Assembly (NCBI RefSeq): GCF_048128805.1
Contig: NC_136005.1
Location: forward strand, 14,556,760 to 14,620,759
DNA from: Centroberyx gerrardi
Taxonomy: Eukaryota > Chordata > Actinopteri > Beryciformes > Berycidae
Length of the DNA stretch: 64,000 nucleotides
Direction of reading: 5' to 3'
How positions within the stretch are numbered: position 1 is the first letter of the stretch; each line of letters begins with the position of its first letter. The notes below the pieces were generated by a model, which saw nothing but the letters and a program-made list of their open reading frames with translations, made no database searches and was not told where the DNA came from. Both the position numbers and the translations under genes were made by a program. Below are positions 48,176-61,641 of this stretch, in pieces.

Positions 48176-51100
48176 TTCTGTTACGTCACGTTATGAGCGT
48201 GAGGAGTGCGGCCCACCAGCTGTAACCTGCTGCCAACCTTCAGCAAAATGCTCAGGCAGATAAACAGATAAACAGATCCACCTAACAGGAGCAATTGTTG
48301 AGGATATTGTAATTATAGTGCTGGGGAATGGGCTTCATCCCCTGTTGATGCTGTTCTTGTTCATCTATGACCTTTATACAGATCTACTGTTTATTCATTT
48401 CATCCTTTTAGACGACAGTGTGAGGAAATAAAATACCTCAGATGTTTTGATGACCTCTGCTGTTTGAGGCCGCCTCTCAAGCCATCTGTATGATTGCGAA
48501 TTGTAATTTGTTGCAACAGTTTTCTTATGCAACATGTTGTTTGGTTTTTTTCGTCTGAGAGGCAGTTGATGAGATCTTCACTTGCATTGTCACAACTCCC
48601 AGAGCAAAGTCTGAGATTATGTTCCCCGACAACACATTCGAGATAAAACCGAGATAATTTTCCGGGACATTTTCCAAATACAGTTATGAGGCAGGCTGAA
48701 ACTAAGCTGTCTGACAGTGTGGAGAGGATTCACTCAACTGACAAGTGATTGCACTATAACACCCCAAAACCGCTGTCTGGGCTCCTCTTCCTACTTTGTT
48801 CTCAGAGTATTTTTCACCTCCTCACACCGGCTTTTTTCTCTTTACACTGAGTACACTCTGGCGAGAGAAAAAGCAACACTCCCCTCTGAGCCGGGGCAAC
48901 ATGTGACCTTTGGTAGTGATGGACAAATCGGTATATCTCCAGGAAAACTATTGAGACACTTGCCTTCACAGTGTCAGCGCTGAAGCAAAGGAGTGGTCAC
49001 CGGTCTGTGGGTTATCGAGACCTACTGCAAACGTTGATCTGAAAGAAGGGAAGAAAGAAAGAAAGAAAGATGTGATTATTATGTAATGTTAATGTGAAAA
49101 AAAATCCTAAAGAACAAATTAAACCCATGGAATCCACTCTCTTTGGATGAATCTGCCAAGGGAAGACCTCTTGGTTCTTCCTCATGGAGATTTCATTTGT
49201 ATCTGAAATAGATCCAAATCACTGAAATCCTTCGGCATGGGCCAAAAACCATTCAATCAGAAGCTCCCATCACCTCACCACAGTGACACACCACACAAAC
49301 AAGCGTCCAAAACAAAATAGTCAGTGTTCCTATGAGTTTGAATGATGTCCAATCTGATGAGTCAGAGCAACATGGAGCAAAACCATGATTTAACTGAAGC
49401 AGCTGACTGACAAATCAAATGCAAACTGTGACAATTCTGTTGAGAATATATATATATATTTTTTTCACTTTTAATTTCAAAGAGAGTCCTGTATCTACTG
49501 CCCTTCAACACAGAAACAGCCTCATCTCAAGAGGGCGTATTTCCCCTGTTCTTCTTTCATCCACCTTTTTTTTTTCCTTGACAGACCGGTTGATGAACTT
49601 TACCCCTGAAGAGGAACTATCTAGTTTAGCAAACAAACCGCTCCAGCTTCAACCTGCCCTTTTTCCGTCGGTTGTTCCTAATTTATCGCGACATGTTGTG
49701 AAAGGTAACACTTGCCGATAACAAGCTTAGTGAGGAAAATTAGTTGTTTCCTAAACCTCCAAGGAAGTAGCCTACAGGTAACGTTAGCGAGCCTGTCATG
49801 TTGGATAGCCGCACCACACTTTGTAGGTTGAGTTTTAGCTTAAAAACAAAACAGACCTGTCAAATGAGCCGCTGACCTCGCTGGCAGCCTGTTGTTCTTC
49901 TGTCCTCTCGTGACCTGCAGTGAAATACTGGTGTAAAAGCCAGTTCAGCCCTGCAACAAGGCCCTCTGTCTTTCTGCTGGGCTATTGAGCAACACAAAGG
50001 CGGAGTGCTGGATTGTTGCATAAAGTTTTAACCAATTAAATCACAGGGCACGGAAGCGAAAGTACATGTGCAGTAAGTTGTAAACTCTGACATGATACAG
50101 TGCATCAGCAGCTGACGACGTAAAATGTATCAATGTACACAGAAAAAATAATGAAACACTTAATGCTGAAGTGTCACACCATCTGATCCACTGTGAATAG
50201 CCCCTAACACTGGATATTTCTCTTTCCATAGCCGGCTGACAGAGCTAAAAGTCAGGCAGTCATGTTAACTGCAATTGATAAAATGAACCCTGAGAGGGCA
50301 GTCTTTACCCATAAAGTCAATTTAGACTGTTTCTGCAGCCTCGCCCACACAGAGCCACTATCTCACTCTCACTCAGATGGTGGAGCGAAATCTCAAGATC
50401 TTTTTTTTTTTTTTTTGCTGCAGATGCATTACAACTTTAGAGCAGTATGTCTATTTTGGATTAAATATTAAAAATTTAAATATTTAAGGATCTGGAGGAA
50501 AAATGGGGGCATGGATAGAAAAGCAGCATGGGCTACGACAATGGTTACATTCATTAAATGCAGTCTCAGATCTGGTTTTCACAGAACTTTTCTTCTTGAG
50601 GTGAAATTCACAAAACACTATCACTGTGTAAGGTAATGCTGTGTCTTTCTTTTGCTGGTTGCTGTGTATCGTCGGCACAGCCTCAACGCTAGAGCTCTAT
50701 TAACTCCCCCATTTCATTAGGAGAAGATTTTCATTATATAAGTCATTACAGTTTTCATTATGTGCCCCTTTGTATTTTCCCAACCACCAGGCTCCAGAGA
50801 AAGGAAACAGATTACTCCTAATATCGCTATCAGAAATACGTTGAATAGGACCTGCTGTAGTTCAGTTTTTGTCAGGTTTGAAATTTATGCTGCACTGGTA
50901 ACAGTTTTGGTCATTACACCAGGCAGGGGCCGTGACAGTAAACAGCTCAGAGTGAAAGGAAATATTGTTGCATGAGATGTGAAACATGGGTGTGTTTTCT
51001 GGAGCCAAGTGCTGTGACTCTTACTGTTATTGTTTGATATGTTTATGAATGGCATAGCGATTTAAAGCTCTGCGTTATGTTCCTCACTAACTAAAACTCT

Positions 51101-52797
51101 CTTTCTCTCTCTCTCACTCTCTCTCTCTCTCACACACACACACCGCAGTCCCCCCATTTCCCAAGACTAGAGAGTTACTAACATGTGCCCCGAAGGCCCT
51201 CATCTGTTCCTGCTTAACTCTTAACTCTGCTCTACTGGATCAGTTGATTGAGGCCAAAATTGTTCTGGATATTGAGTAATTGAAGATTAGTAGATAACAG
51301 GAAAATCACTCATCCCTCAGAGAAAATGATCATTCTTGCTCTCCTTAACTCTCTCTCTCTGTCTCTCTCTCTCTCTCTGTCTCTCTCTGTCTCTCTCTGG
51401 TGCCTGAAGACATACCACTTAAGATAACAACACTAAATTGGCAACTGGACTACAAATCTTGTTTATAAAGATTCAGATTTAAGATGTTTTTTTGCCTTTT
51501 CCCTAGTAAATAGAAATGCCTGCTTTCCTACGTCACTAAGCCATAAAAAGAAAAGAAAGACGCAAACCACCATAACATATTGCAGTAAACAGCACAATAA
51601 TAAACAGTGCAAAGAGAGTGAAGTCAAGGCAGTGCCCTTGCTTGGACGACATATACAATGCAATGCAGTAGACAATATGCACACACAAACATACATACAC
51701 CCACACCCACACACAATACAATACATTTGGCATTCAGTTGTTCAGTTGTAGAATATATAGAATATTATTGCAGAATTCATTAAAAACCACAAATAAACCA
51801 TTGAAAACCACAACAAATTGGGCAAAAAATCCTAAAGGGATTACCATTAAAGTCTCAAAAAGGCTTGAATCCCAGGTGCAACTTAAGTCCGGAGCCTTTC
51901 GCGTGGAAGATTAATTGTTTCAATAAGATATCCATCATCATCAAAGAGCACTTTAGCAAGGATGTGGTCTTGAGCTGAGCAGCGAAGGCAGAACTACAAT
52001 TATTCTGTAATGAAAACCATTTGCTGTGTTTCATGTTTACATGTGAAGCAGATGTCTCAGGTGTGTTGCACCGAGATCACATCACAAACATTTATTTGGC
52101 TCCGTGTTTTGCCCTTATCGTTTTTTCCTCCAATTTCAACTGATGCTCTGCAGCGTCTGTAATGTCAGAAGCCTCAATCTGCAGAAATTATCCTCCGTCC
52201 GTCCATTCATATCTGACCGACGCGGCTTGATTTCATCTCACCGGCGTATCTGCACTACACCATTGATGGGAATCTTATTTCCAACATCCTGCAACAAATT
52301 TCCGGAGGCTTGCAACATGAGGTATCAGTAACATACAACACAGCTACAAATCATCTTGAGGTTGAAACTTGATATGATCTTTTGCCCTTACTATATTCTG
52401 CCCAATAGCATATTAATAAGCCATAACCGTGGCCGAGCTGATGCAGGAGTTGTATGTGTGCAGGAATTACTCCATCATGTGGAAGTGATAAAGCGGGAGG
52501 AGGCTGACCATGAGTCACATGTTGGCAAGCACACTGTTTCTTATCAACATTCTTGCTTATGGGATTTATTGATCAGAATATCATGAGTCAGTAATTGGAC
52601 TGAGGCCAGTATAGGACTAATATGGAGAAATGCGGTGTACAAAAATGTTTAGTCAAGTATTAGGATGAATTAGTTGATGATATAGGCCTATGTTATGTTC
52701 ATGTTCTCTTGACTCATCTAATACTCTCCATTTAATACATATTTATTCACACTCCCTAATGAATCTGATAGCTTGTGACATTATCATAACAATTCTT

Positions 52798-52828
<31 letters not shown>

Positions 52829-53933
52829 TTCCGTCTCAGAGTGCTTTGTTTCCTTCATAGCCTTAGGTCTATCTGTCCATATTCAAAAGCAAAATAGACA
52901 ACGGAGTGGAAAAACTCTACTAATTAAGTGCATCAGAGGGCATAACAATTCAACATTGCAAGGAAGTATGAGCACATCCTTATTCTTTCATAAAATGAAA
53001 GCCCAAAATGAAAGCTTATAAAAGTCATTAACTTTATGCATTTAACTCTTTGTGGGAGTGCCCGTCTTTAATCTTTTCAGTAAAATTGCCCTGCAAGGAC
53101 TTTACTTAATTGGCTACAGACATTTTATGACTGTTGTGCCTTCAGCTCGAAACATATTGGAAAAGTGATTTGTGGGGAACCTCGAGTGGACCTTAAAAAA
53201 ACATAACCTAAAAGAAGATTTGTTAGCCACAGCTAGAGTACATGAGGATCTCCAGGTCGCTGCACGCAACATACAAAATGAAAAGAAACAAAGCTATTAA
53301 TAAAAAAAGATACAGAGCTTTTTCTTGCTGCTCAAGAACAAGCGGCCTCAACCTTGCTTCCAGAGAGAGTGCACAATTTCTTCCTACTGTGCTTTATGAC
53401 TTTCCATCACTTTCTCAATGCCAGCGCCTTCTCTTCTGTTTCTCGGGGTCTCCCCTGTTTATTCTACTGAGGTTATTTCACCCCAGAGCCTTGACAATGG
53501 GTCAGCAGCCACAGCCGAGGTGAAGAGGAAACACGCAAAGAGACGACTGGCCCTGAAATATTTATGGTGCTTTAGTGTTGTGATTGTATGTGTTTTGACA
53601 GTGATGGCTTACTGCTGTGACCCTTCCCCAAGCAAAAAGCCTGGTGCGTTGCTATCTGTTGTGACTGGGAGAGGTGAGGCAAAGTGCATGCTTTCTCACC
53701 ATATATTGACCTCCACTCTTTGCTTTTTCTTTTTCTTCTCTGCTTATAACAGATATCTATGTGTTATTATATTCTATATTGATCCTCTTTCCCTCTCACT
53801 GCCTTCTTTTTATTCTTTTCCACCATTTTCTCTAGTATTCTTTTATTCGAATCTCCCTTTAACCGAAGTGCTCTTGCCTTCTCTCCTCTCTCTGCACTCT
53901 TCCCACTCCTTATCCCACCATTCCAAATCTCTC

Positions 53934-53981
<48 letters not shown>

Positions 53982-54220
53982 CCTCTCCTCCTCATTTCCT
54001 CTCCCTCATCATCTCTGCACCACATTCATATTGGCAGATTGACGGCTGCCTTGGCAGCACCTTACAGCAATAATACAGTCACCTAGATTGGTCCCACCTA
54101 ATTTATTACGAGTTGATCAGGTCTGTATATCCTCTGGCTATAAATCATTTAATATTTAATTATTATTTAAACTTTATACCCAATCAGAACATAAATTTAC
54201 TTTAGAGTATTAATTACAGT
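48176..54220. other. Gene-poor region with simple repeats
   Basis: No exon with convincing splice sites and family similarity was found in about 6 kb. CT-rich runs occur at about 51,102-51,134, 51,352-51,399, 52,800-52,828 and 53,932-53,980. A TAACGTTAGC motif lies near 49,780, and a block at 49,700-49,990 has moderate GC that could hold a plin3 5' exon, but no sure donor was identified. The 222-codon frame at 53,418-54,086 is low-complexity in its second half and not called. Confidence 0.4.
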
Positions 54221-54538
54221 TGCGGTAACACTTTATTTGGATAGAGTCCAGTGTTGATTCTATCAACACTATCAGGTGACAAAAACTAGATGCTCAAGAA
54301 AGTGTCACTTGCCTATTTGCTGCATCTTAACAGACTATGTAACCCTAAACCCAAACCTGACCTTATTTCTAAACCTAAACTCAACCCTAACCCTAAGATT
54401 AACCCTAGCCCAGCCACTGAATATCTGTAGACCGCTCTTCACACAATTATGAGTCTCACTTGAAACTCAGCAGACTTTTTAGTGACACATAGTCACTTGA
54501 CAGGGAGTTGAGGACTGTCCAAATAAAGTGTGACCACA
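54221..54538. mobile_element. MITE with telomere-like interior
   Basis: The ends are imperfect inverted repeats: TGCGGTAACACTTTATTTGG on the left, and CCAAATAAAGTGTGACCACA on the right. The interior (54,340-54,415) is rich in CCCTAA-type units. This GGTAACACTTTA-ended class is frequent in fish genomes. The target duplication could not be resolved. Length 318 bp, no coding capacity. Confidence 0.8.
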
Positions 54539-54563
54539 GTTTAATTTTGAGACTCAATAGTTC

Positions 54564-54923
54564 ACACAGAAAAATAAAGGTGCGAATTCAAACCGAAAAT
54601 GGTTCTTCAGAGACAGTGATGCCGTAGAAGAACCATTTCTGGTTCCACAGAGAACCTTTCAAGAACCTTTAATATCCCAAAGAATCACTTATTAAAATGT
54701 TCTTAAGTCTTAGTTATTGGATGGTGGGTGACCCCTCCATATATATTGTGCAATTGCAAATGAGGCTATACAAGGGCAGATAAACAAAAACATAATACAG
54801 GTGTCTAAGCAAAGGAGTGCATAAATGGTTCTTTAAAGAGCCTTGGTTCTTTGTGGAACCAGAAATGGTTCTTCTCTGGCATCACGCCGAAAAACCATTT
54901 TCGGCACCTTTATTGTTCTGTGT
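54564..54923. mobile_element. Fold-back MITE with long inverted repeats
   Basis: The first and last roughly 85 nt are reverse complements with few differences, sharing ACACAGAA, AATAAAGGTGC, AAATGGTT and GAAGAACCATTTCTGGTTCC. The sequence between the arms is AT-rich and unrelated. It lies only 25 bp from the preceding MITE. No coding capacity. Confidence 0.85.
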
Positions 54924-56480
54924 TTTGATACATAATCACATGTCAGTGCAGGGATATGAACTAGCCAAGTCCTTTTGTGAATATCCAAATAATATGCACA
55001 TTAGTGACAAAAGGAAAGGCATCTGCACAATAGAAGAAGCTTTCCATGTGAATAAATATAAAATTGAATATACACATCTTCCATGCAGGAACACGGAAAT
55101 TATTGTTGACGTATGAAGGCAGGCCTATTGTTCCTCTCATTCAAAACCAACAATACTCAGTAATTGTATAGACCTTGCTGGTTTATTGTTTACATACAAC
55201 ACTGGGAAGATGAACAATCCAAAATGAAGCTCATCTTCTCTGCCTTGATGTTGTATGAATATTGGAACAGCGCCGCTGAGCAGAGACTCACTATCAAGGT
55301 CGTTTTTTGGTATTTTCATCAGATAAAATTTTTCTCTGTAATTGGTTGGCTGGGCATGGCCAGTTCTTGACAGGATATTTCTCGACAGGGCATTTTAATG
55401 ATTTTATTGCACAGTTTTTCAGGTGACCCTACTGCACTGAATGTCTTATTTAATATATCCATTTCAGTGAAATCAACATCCCATCCCAAGTATAATATGG
55501 CATGTAATGTCAGGTCAAGATTTAATTGTCTTCCAGCATGGGTTTGTAATATGAATGAGAGAGTGAACTAAGTAGAATTGACTGTCTTGGTCAAATAACT
55601 CAATTGTCATAATTAGCCCTGTCCACCTTATTCATATATTTGATCTAATCAATGAGTTTGATAATACTGAATTCATGGGACTTTTCATTAGATTGTGTGA
55701 GACTGAACTTCCCAAATCTTAGGGCATGTAAACGTTCACCTTTTAATGTAATCAAAATAAAGTAACTAAATTGTTTGTACAAATGAAATTGAAGCAGCGT
55801 TGAGAGAAATCTACTTTCATTAGATATATATAATTTATGTATGCCTCTAAATGTATGTATAGAAGTAATTTTATGGAGTTGAGGAAATTTGTTTTTAGTT
55901 GTCTCATCATCACTCACAAGTTTGTCATTTGCTGTATTTGCATTTCAAGTTGTTCCAGTTATTTTCTTAATTTTACAACAAACATTTACAAACCAGTTAC
56001 CCAAATATGCTTTATTAGTCAAATCCCTTAATGGTATTATACGACACTTCAGTTTGATCTGTGGCTTGTTTGGTGGTGTGAAGGTTTTATGGGTTTTTCT
56101 TACAATTAATGAAGCAGTTATAATGTTAAAACTAGTGAAAACACTAAATTAGCTGACTGAACTATTAGATAGTTTGGATGAAAATTTTGCACTGCATTGG
56201 TTCCCATGACTGCTTTGAGGTTGTGACAATGATTGGGTCTGATCACATGAACCCTGTACATGGCATGTGTATCTTCTTTGGCCATTTGATGAACCTTTTG
56301 ATTACTTTGGTAAGAGAGAAAGTGATCACATTAGTGAGGCATTTTCATATTATCCTCATATCTTCTGCCTCATATACGCCTCTGATGCTGTAATGATGGA
56401 AGTTAGGCGACAGTAGTTCCTGCTGTGAAGAGTCAGACTGATCTAACTTTGGCATCAGCATATCCCCCCTCTCTGCTTCT

Positions 56481-56547
<67 letters not shown>

Positions 56548-59500
56548 CATTCTTCTCTCCTGCCTTCCCACCTCGGGGAAGGCTGCGCTGCGCTGCCCTT
56601 CCCCTTTTCCCCATGTTGCTGAAAGATTAAAAAGCGCATTCTGCATCAAAGGTCGTAGTTTTTTGCTAAGCTCTCTCACTTTCTCATGCAGCTCTTCTCC
56701 TTCTTATCTGGCTCAGGTCTACTGCCTGCCTGCTCTGACACACTGAGTGGGATGAAAGGAAAAGAAAGAACAAAACGTTTTTTTGTTTATTTATTTATCG
56801 TCAGCATCCCATTCTCCACAAAACTTTGACAGGAGATGAAATGGCAGAAGTTCCTTTGTTGAATGTGGCACATAGTTTCTGTGTCCTGAATCATTGCTAT
56901 GCAAAGTAGTTGAAACCAGTATAATAAAGCTAATCTGGGGGATTAAAAAACTTTTGGTGAGTTGTTTCAAATTATAACACAGTATTCTCAGCAGCAGCTA
57001 CATTGGTAGCCATTGTAGAAGTCCTCCCTCCCTTCTTTTTGGGGTGGAGCAACAGTTCAGCAGCGGGGAGAAAGAAGGTAAAAAGTGAGACAAAAGCATA
57101 CAGTAAACAAACACATGCACACAAACACACACACAGACAGATGGGAAAATCCTCATGCTGTTTTCCACATCCCTCTCAAAAGACACGGTCGGACACATTT
57201 CACACTTTGAATTGATTTGTTCTCTTGTCCCAGGCACCCAAAGCTATCTTGTTCTAGCAACACTTGCGTTGGCTGTATGTTATGTGAAGACAAATAGCAG
57301 AACCTGAGAAAAACCTTGGTTTAGCCCTATGGGTTCATATAGGCACATGAGACATACTGGTTGTGTGTGTGTGAGTAAGATGGAGAGAGCAAGGAGAGCT
57401 CATCAATATTCCAGTGTTGGTCAAACTATTGCACTGCCTGAATAATGATCCTGCTGACAGAGCGGTGTCCTCTGATGTAACCACAGTCAAGCTCTAAGTT
57501 GACTTTAGCAGGTTGCGTCTGGACTGCGCAATAGTCCCAGAAAGGGAAACTTTTTGTGTTGAAGTTTTAGTTGTTGATGCTACAATGTCACGGGGAGAAC
57601 GGGATGACAGGGTCGGCAGGATGAATAACCGTAATGCTAACAAGTGTGACATTGCAGGTGCTGGCGAATTTAGGCTGTGTAAATGAAGATAACAAAAATA
57701 AACCCTGCAAACAACAAGCAAACCAAAACACCAGAGAAAGTTCAAAGTCAGACCACTGAACTACAATGTCAGACAACAGCCATATGATAGGCCCAATATA
57801 ACAACACCAATACAACAGTCAGGAATTATTATAATATAAATAACAATAACACATCAAACAATAAGATGTCAAGATTACTTCCAGACAGCATGAGCCTTGA
57901 AGAGTTTCCTTCAAAATAAGCTTCCACCATGTACACATTTTTTTTTTGCTGCTGACATCAAAGCAAACCTCACTATTAAATACTAATGAAGTTGTTATTT
58001 CAAGGTCTCTTCTTATATAATAATTCAATTTTTGTGGATGTAATAATCTGCACTTTGAAAACTGAGTGACGCACATGAGGTAACAATGTTCTTATCCAAA
58101 ATGTATAGGCTTTTGGAACAAAATCTTTCATAAATTAACAATATGCCAAATCACATCCAACAATAAGAGAAGATATGTTTTTTTCTCCCAAATTAGAAGT
58201 GGGACGCATCTGCCCTGCCGCCTCTGATGAGCAGATTGTATCAACTAAGCTGTCGGGATGCTGGGAGTATTTATATTAAGATGGTGAGCTCAGGTTTAAG
58301 GACAGTAAGCTACACATATAAGCCATGAGCCTACAAGCCTGAAAGTCATTATTTCTGCAATTCATTATTCATGAATCGCAGCTTAAAAGTGGGTATGGCT
58401 GGCTAGAAGTTTCAGGGCCTGGTCCCATAGGTCTTACAGTAACCCTAACAGATATAGCACAGCGCCAGCATCGTCAACTGATGTTGTCCTATAAAATTTA
58501 GTCTATATGGTATAAAATGTTGGCATTTATCCCTCTGAAGATATTGCCATAGAGCTCTATTTGAGGTTAGCATGAGGATGTACAGTATGCTGAAGGAAGT
58601 TTCACTGAGGAACAAACTGATTTAATATTTATATCGTTTCACACACAACCCCAAACTGTAATAGACTCACAATTACGTTTGGTTGGAGACTTATTGAGAG
58701 TTAATGAGTCTAAATTATTCCTCTGTTATGTTCATTTAAGCTCAGTGAAATGATACCAATGCAAACACAGTAAGACCCTGAGCCCAGGGAAGGATACTGT
58801 TGGGGAAAAATAGTTTTCAAGTCCATTGAGTTATTTTATTAAATTACAGTGAATAGGACTTTGAGGAATTCTAATCAAAACAAAGTGTTCCAACCAAATG
58901 AACTAAAGCCTGTCCTGCAAAAACTATTCTGCAGAATCAAATTACACCCAAGGAAGGAGCAAAATTGAATTCAAATGTAGAATGAGTATTATGCTTGGCC
59001 CAGCTGACTGACTGATGGTTGAATTTCCCATTCTAAATACAGCAATATTTGTGTTTTTCAAGTAGTCCTCACTGTAGGCTGCTTCACGATTACTGTTTGA
59101 GAAATAAATTGCTTACATGGTCTATTAATTGTAAGTAGGTTAAGTAGGTTACTGTATGTAAAGGCTTGTAATGTAAAAAGAAAATACTCCACATTGAAAG
59201 TCACATCTCATACAAGGCCACTGTGTTGTGATACAGTTTTAGATCCACAGTTAAGAGAAGCTTGACTAACATGGATCCACTTAACTCTCCTGGTAGAGTG
59301 CTCCTCTATCAGCTCCATTGTATTCAATGCCTCTTGTTTCTTTACCACCTGATCAATTGCTTTTCCCAGTAATGGAGTAATGCTTGGGCTTGTCCTACTA
59401 TTCTCAAGAAATGGGTCTAAATCAGACTTGTGGTTTCATTTTAACGTTAGGGCTTTGCGCAATCTTCCTTAAAATGACATGTGACAACCTAGCAGAGATT

Positions 59501-60640
59501 TTCTGAATCATTTTTTGTTTCTTTTAAATGTTGCACATTCTAAGTGTTTTCGGGATTGCGGATTACTCAGGACCTGTAAACTGTCTGCCTCCTAGATCTT
59601 ATAACACTGTAATTTCCCTTCAGTCATTAGTCATTTTGCTCCCAGAATTGTAGTCGATATATCCGAGTTTCGAAGTTTGTGTGGCAATTATTAGACTGAC
59701 TTTGACATAGGCTACATCAGGGTTTAGGGAATTTACTCCTCTGAATCAAACCCAATTAGTCATTAATCAATTCCATTCCAGTCGCTGCATAATTCTGCTT
59801 CAGGTTTTGGCACTAACAGGGTTTTGGAGTCTCGGTGGATGACAGCAGGGAGCAGTGCTGGAGATGCTGTAGCTCGTACTACCGCTAGAAGACAAACACT
59901 GTGATCCTCCCACCTTGCCAAAGCTCCAGAGTGTAGCCTAAGGAACAAGAACTATTTTTCATAAACCGATGAATGGGACTTTGCTGTGCGCTGAATCCCG
60001 AGGCTGGCTCTGCTTGGAAGTGGGGCGCATACCAGACAGAAGGACAGCCTTTTCTCTCAGTGAGACCCGAGGTGGAAAAGACGCAGCAATGACATCCTAC
60101 TGGCGAGAGCAGCAGTCGTGCGCAGCAGCAAAATAGACGAACTATTGTGGGGGACAGAAGATTGATAACACAACTGGGCGAGCAAAGCAGATGTAATTAA
60201 CAAACGTTGCAGCTGGTTCGGTGCCAGTGGAGTGCTGGATGGGTTGTTATTGCAATCAGTCCCTTTTTCATCAGTCACAGCTTCCAGCGTTTCCAAATTA
60301 CTTGGGGATCCCGGACGGCTGTCTGTGAGGGAGTATTGCTGCAGAGACTAACGGGGAATGCCATGTGTCGTTGCGCGACATAGAAGCTCTTTGTGGGCTG
60401 TTTTGCACCGGGGACAGGTGGTGCTGTGTGTATGTGTGTGTGTTGAGACTAGCAGGGGGGCGGCATGGACACACAACCCCTGAGACAGTTGTCTTAGGGA
60501 TGTCAGGCCGGCGTACGGGATCAGTTTTTGCCAGAGACAGGTGCGACAGGGAGGAGTAGTTTACAAAGCCCTATACACAGGATCGGGTACGCACTAACGA
60601 GCCTCCTCTCTCCTCCGGTCTCTCTCGGATTTTTTGTATC
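54924..60640. other. Gene-poor region, upstream of a probable distal promoter
   Basis: Mostly AT-rich with no coding exon recognised. A (CA)n run of about 32 units lies at 56,482-56,546, and short (CA) and (TG) runs lie near 57,120 and 57,360. GC content and CpG rise from about 59,950, consistent with approach to a promoter. Confidence 0.4.
56482..56546. repeat. (CA)n microsatellite
   Basis: About thirty-two uninterrupted CA units in the gene-poor region. The Thr/His and Cys/Val-rich open frames over it are artefacts. Confidence 0.97.
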
Positions 60641-60643
60641 CAG

Positions 60644-60709
60644 CGGGAAGCAGACTAATTGACTCGTACAGTCGCGGTCCCGGGTGCACCTTTTACCCGA
60701 TAATCAGAG
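60644..60709 (+). other. Probable non-coding 5' exon of a gene extending beyond the window
   Basis: A pyrimidine tract and CAG acceptor (ends 60,643) precede, and a consensus donor AGAG/GTAAGTGA (GT at 60,710-60,711) ends, a CpG-rich segment with CCCGGGTGCACC. It may instead be the 3' part of a longer first exon starting between about 60,300 and 60,600. It contains no ATG-led frame of note. The gene is not identifiable from this sequence. Confidence 0.45.
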
Positions 60710-60711
60710 GT

Positions 60712-61507
60712 AAGTGACCCAGTGTTGAGCTCTGCTGTGGGTGTTGGTGTTGGTGGCGGTGGTGGCGGTGCGCTCTGGGGCACGGGCTCTGTCGCGCCTT
60801 GATGCTTTGGACACACTGTGCAGCTGCTTAATAGAGGGAGGTATCGTGAGGAAATGAGTTTAAAATGAAAATGAGAAATATGCAGTGCCGGACTGATCTG
60901 TAATCTCTCGCTCTCGGGCCTGTGTTACATTGTTTAATTCTCAATTTCATACTGCGTAGCTTGCAGCCACGCACACACAGCTTTCAGCGGTCCCGAGTCT
61001 GAAGAGGCGCTTCACCATCCATCTATTGATTTGATATTGGGTCAGATGGATCGTATGATTGAAAATGGCTGACAATGATGTGTTGAGCAATATAATTTCA
61101 CTGTTAAGATGTATATGATAACAAGTATTGCCATTCCGATACCTCATTGTGATTCACCTAATCAATTTTTCGAAAGGGATCGTTTCGGGTGATTGGTTAA
61201 TTTGTGACTTCCCTGACTTTCACATATGGGATTTTCTTTTTTCCTTTGATATCATAGGTTTTATTTGAATCATAATCAGAAAACCTCATTTTCATATCCA
61301 ATGAGTTGCGAAACTCTGTAAGCGATAGACGGTGTGTTCACGAAATTGGTCAAAGCTCTCGCTCTCTCGCTCTCTCTCTCTCTTTCTTTCTTTCTCTCTC
61401 TTTCATTCACTCACTCTGTGTTTTCCGTCTGTATGCTAGATGTTTGTTTATTGAGTGTTGTTTGTTTGGTGATCTGATCAGTGTCCAGCTGCACTGCTAG
61501 TAGTAGT

Positions 61508-61548
<41 letters not shown>

Positions 61549-61602
61549 GCTCTACAATCCTACCCGCTGAGCCCCTGGTGTCCACACTCAGTCCTGCCCT
61601 CA

Positions 61603-61641
<39 letters not shown>

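Noticed and set aside
53418-54086. 222-codon + strand frame, the longest in the gene-poor region
   Set aside because: Its second half is translated (CT)n sequence and no known domain is seen; there is a single hydrophobic stretch only.
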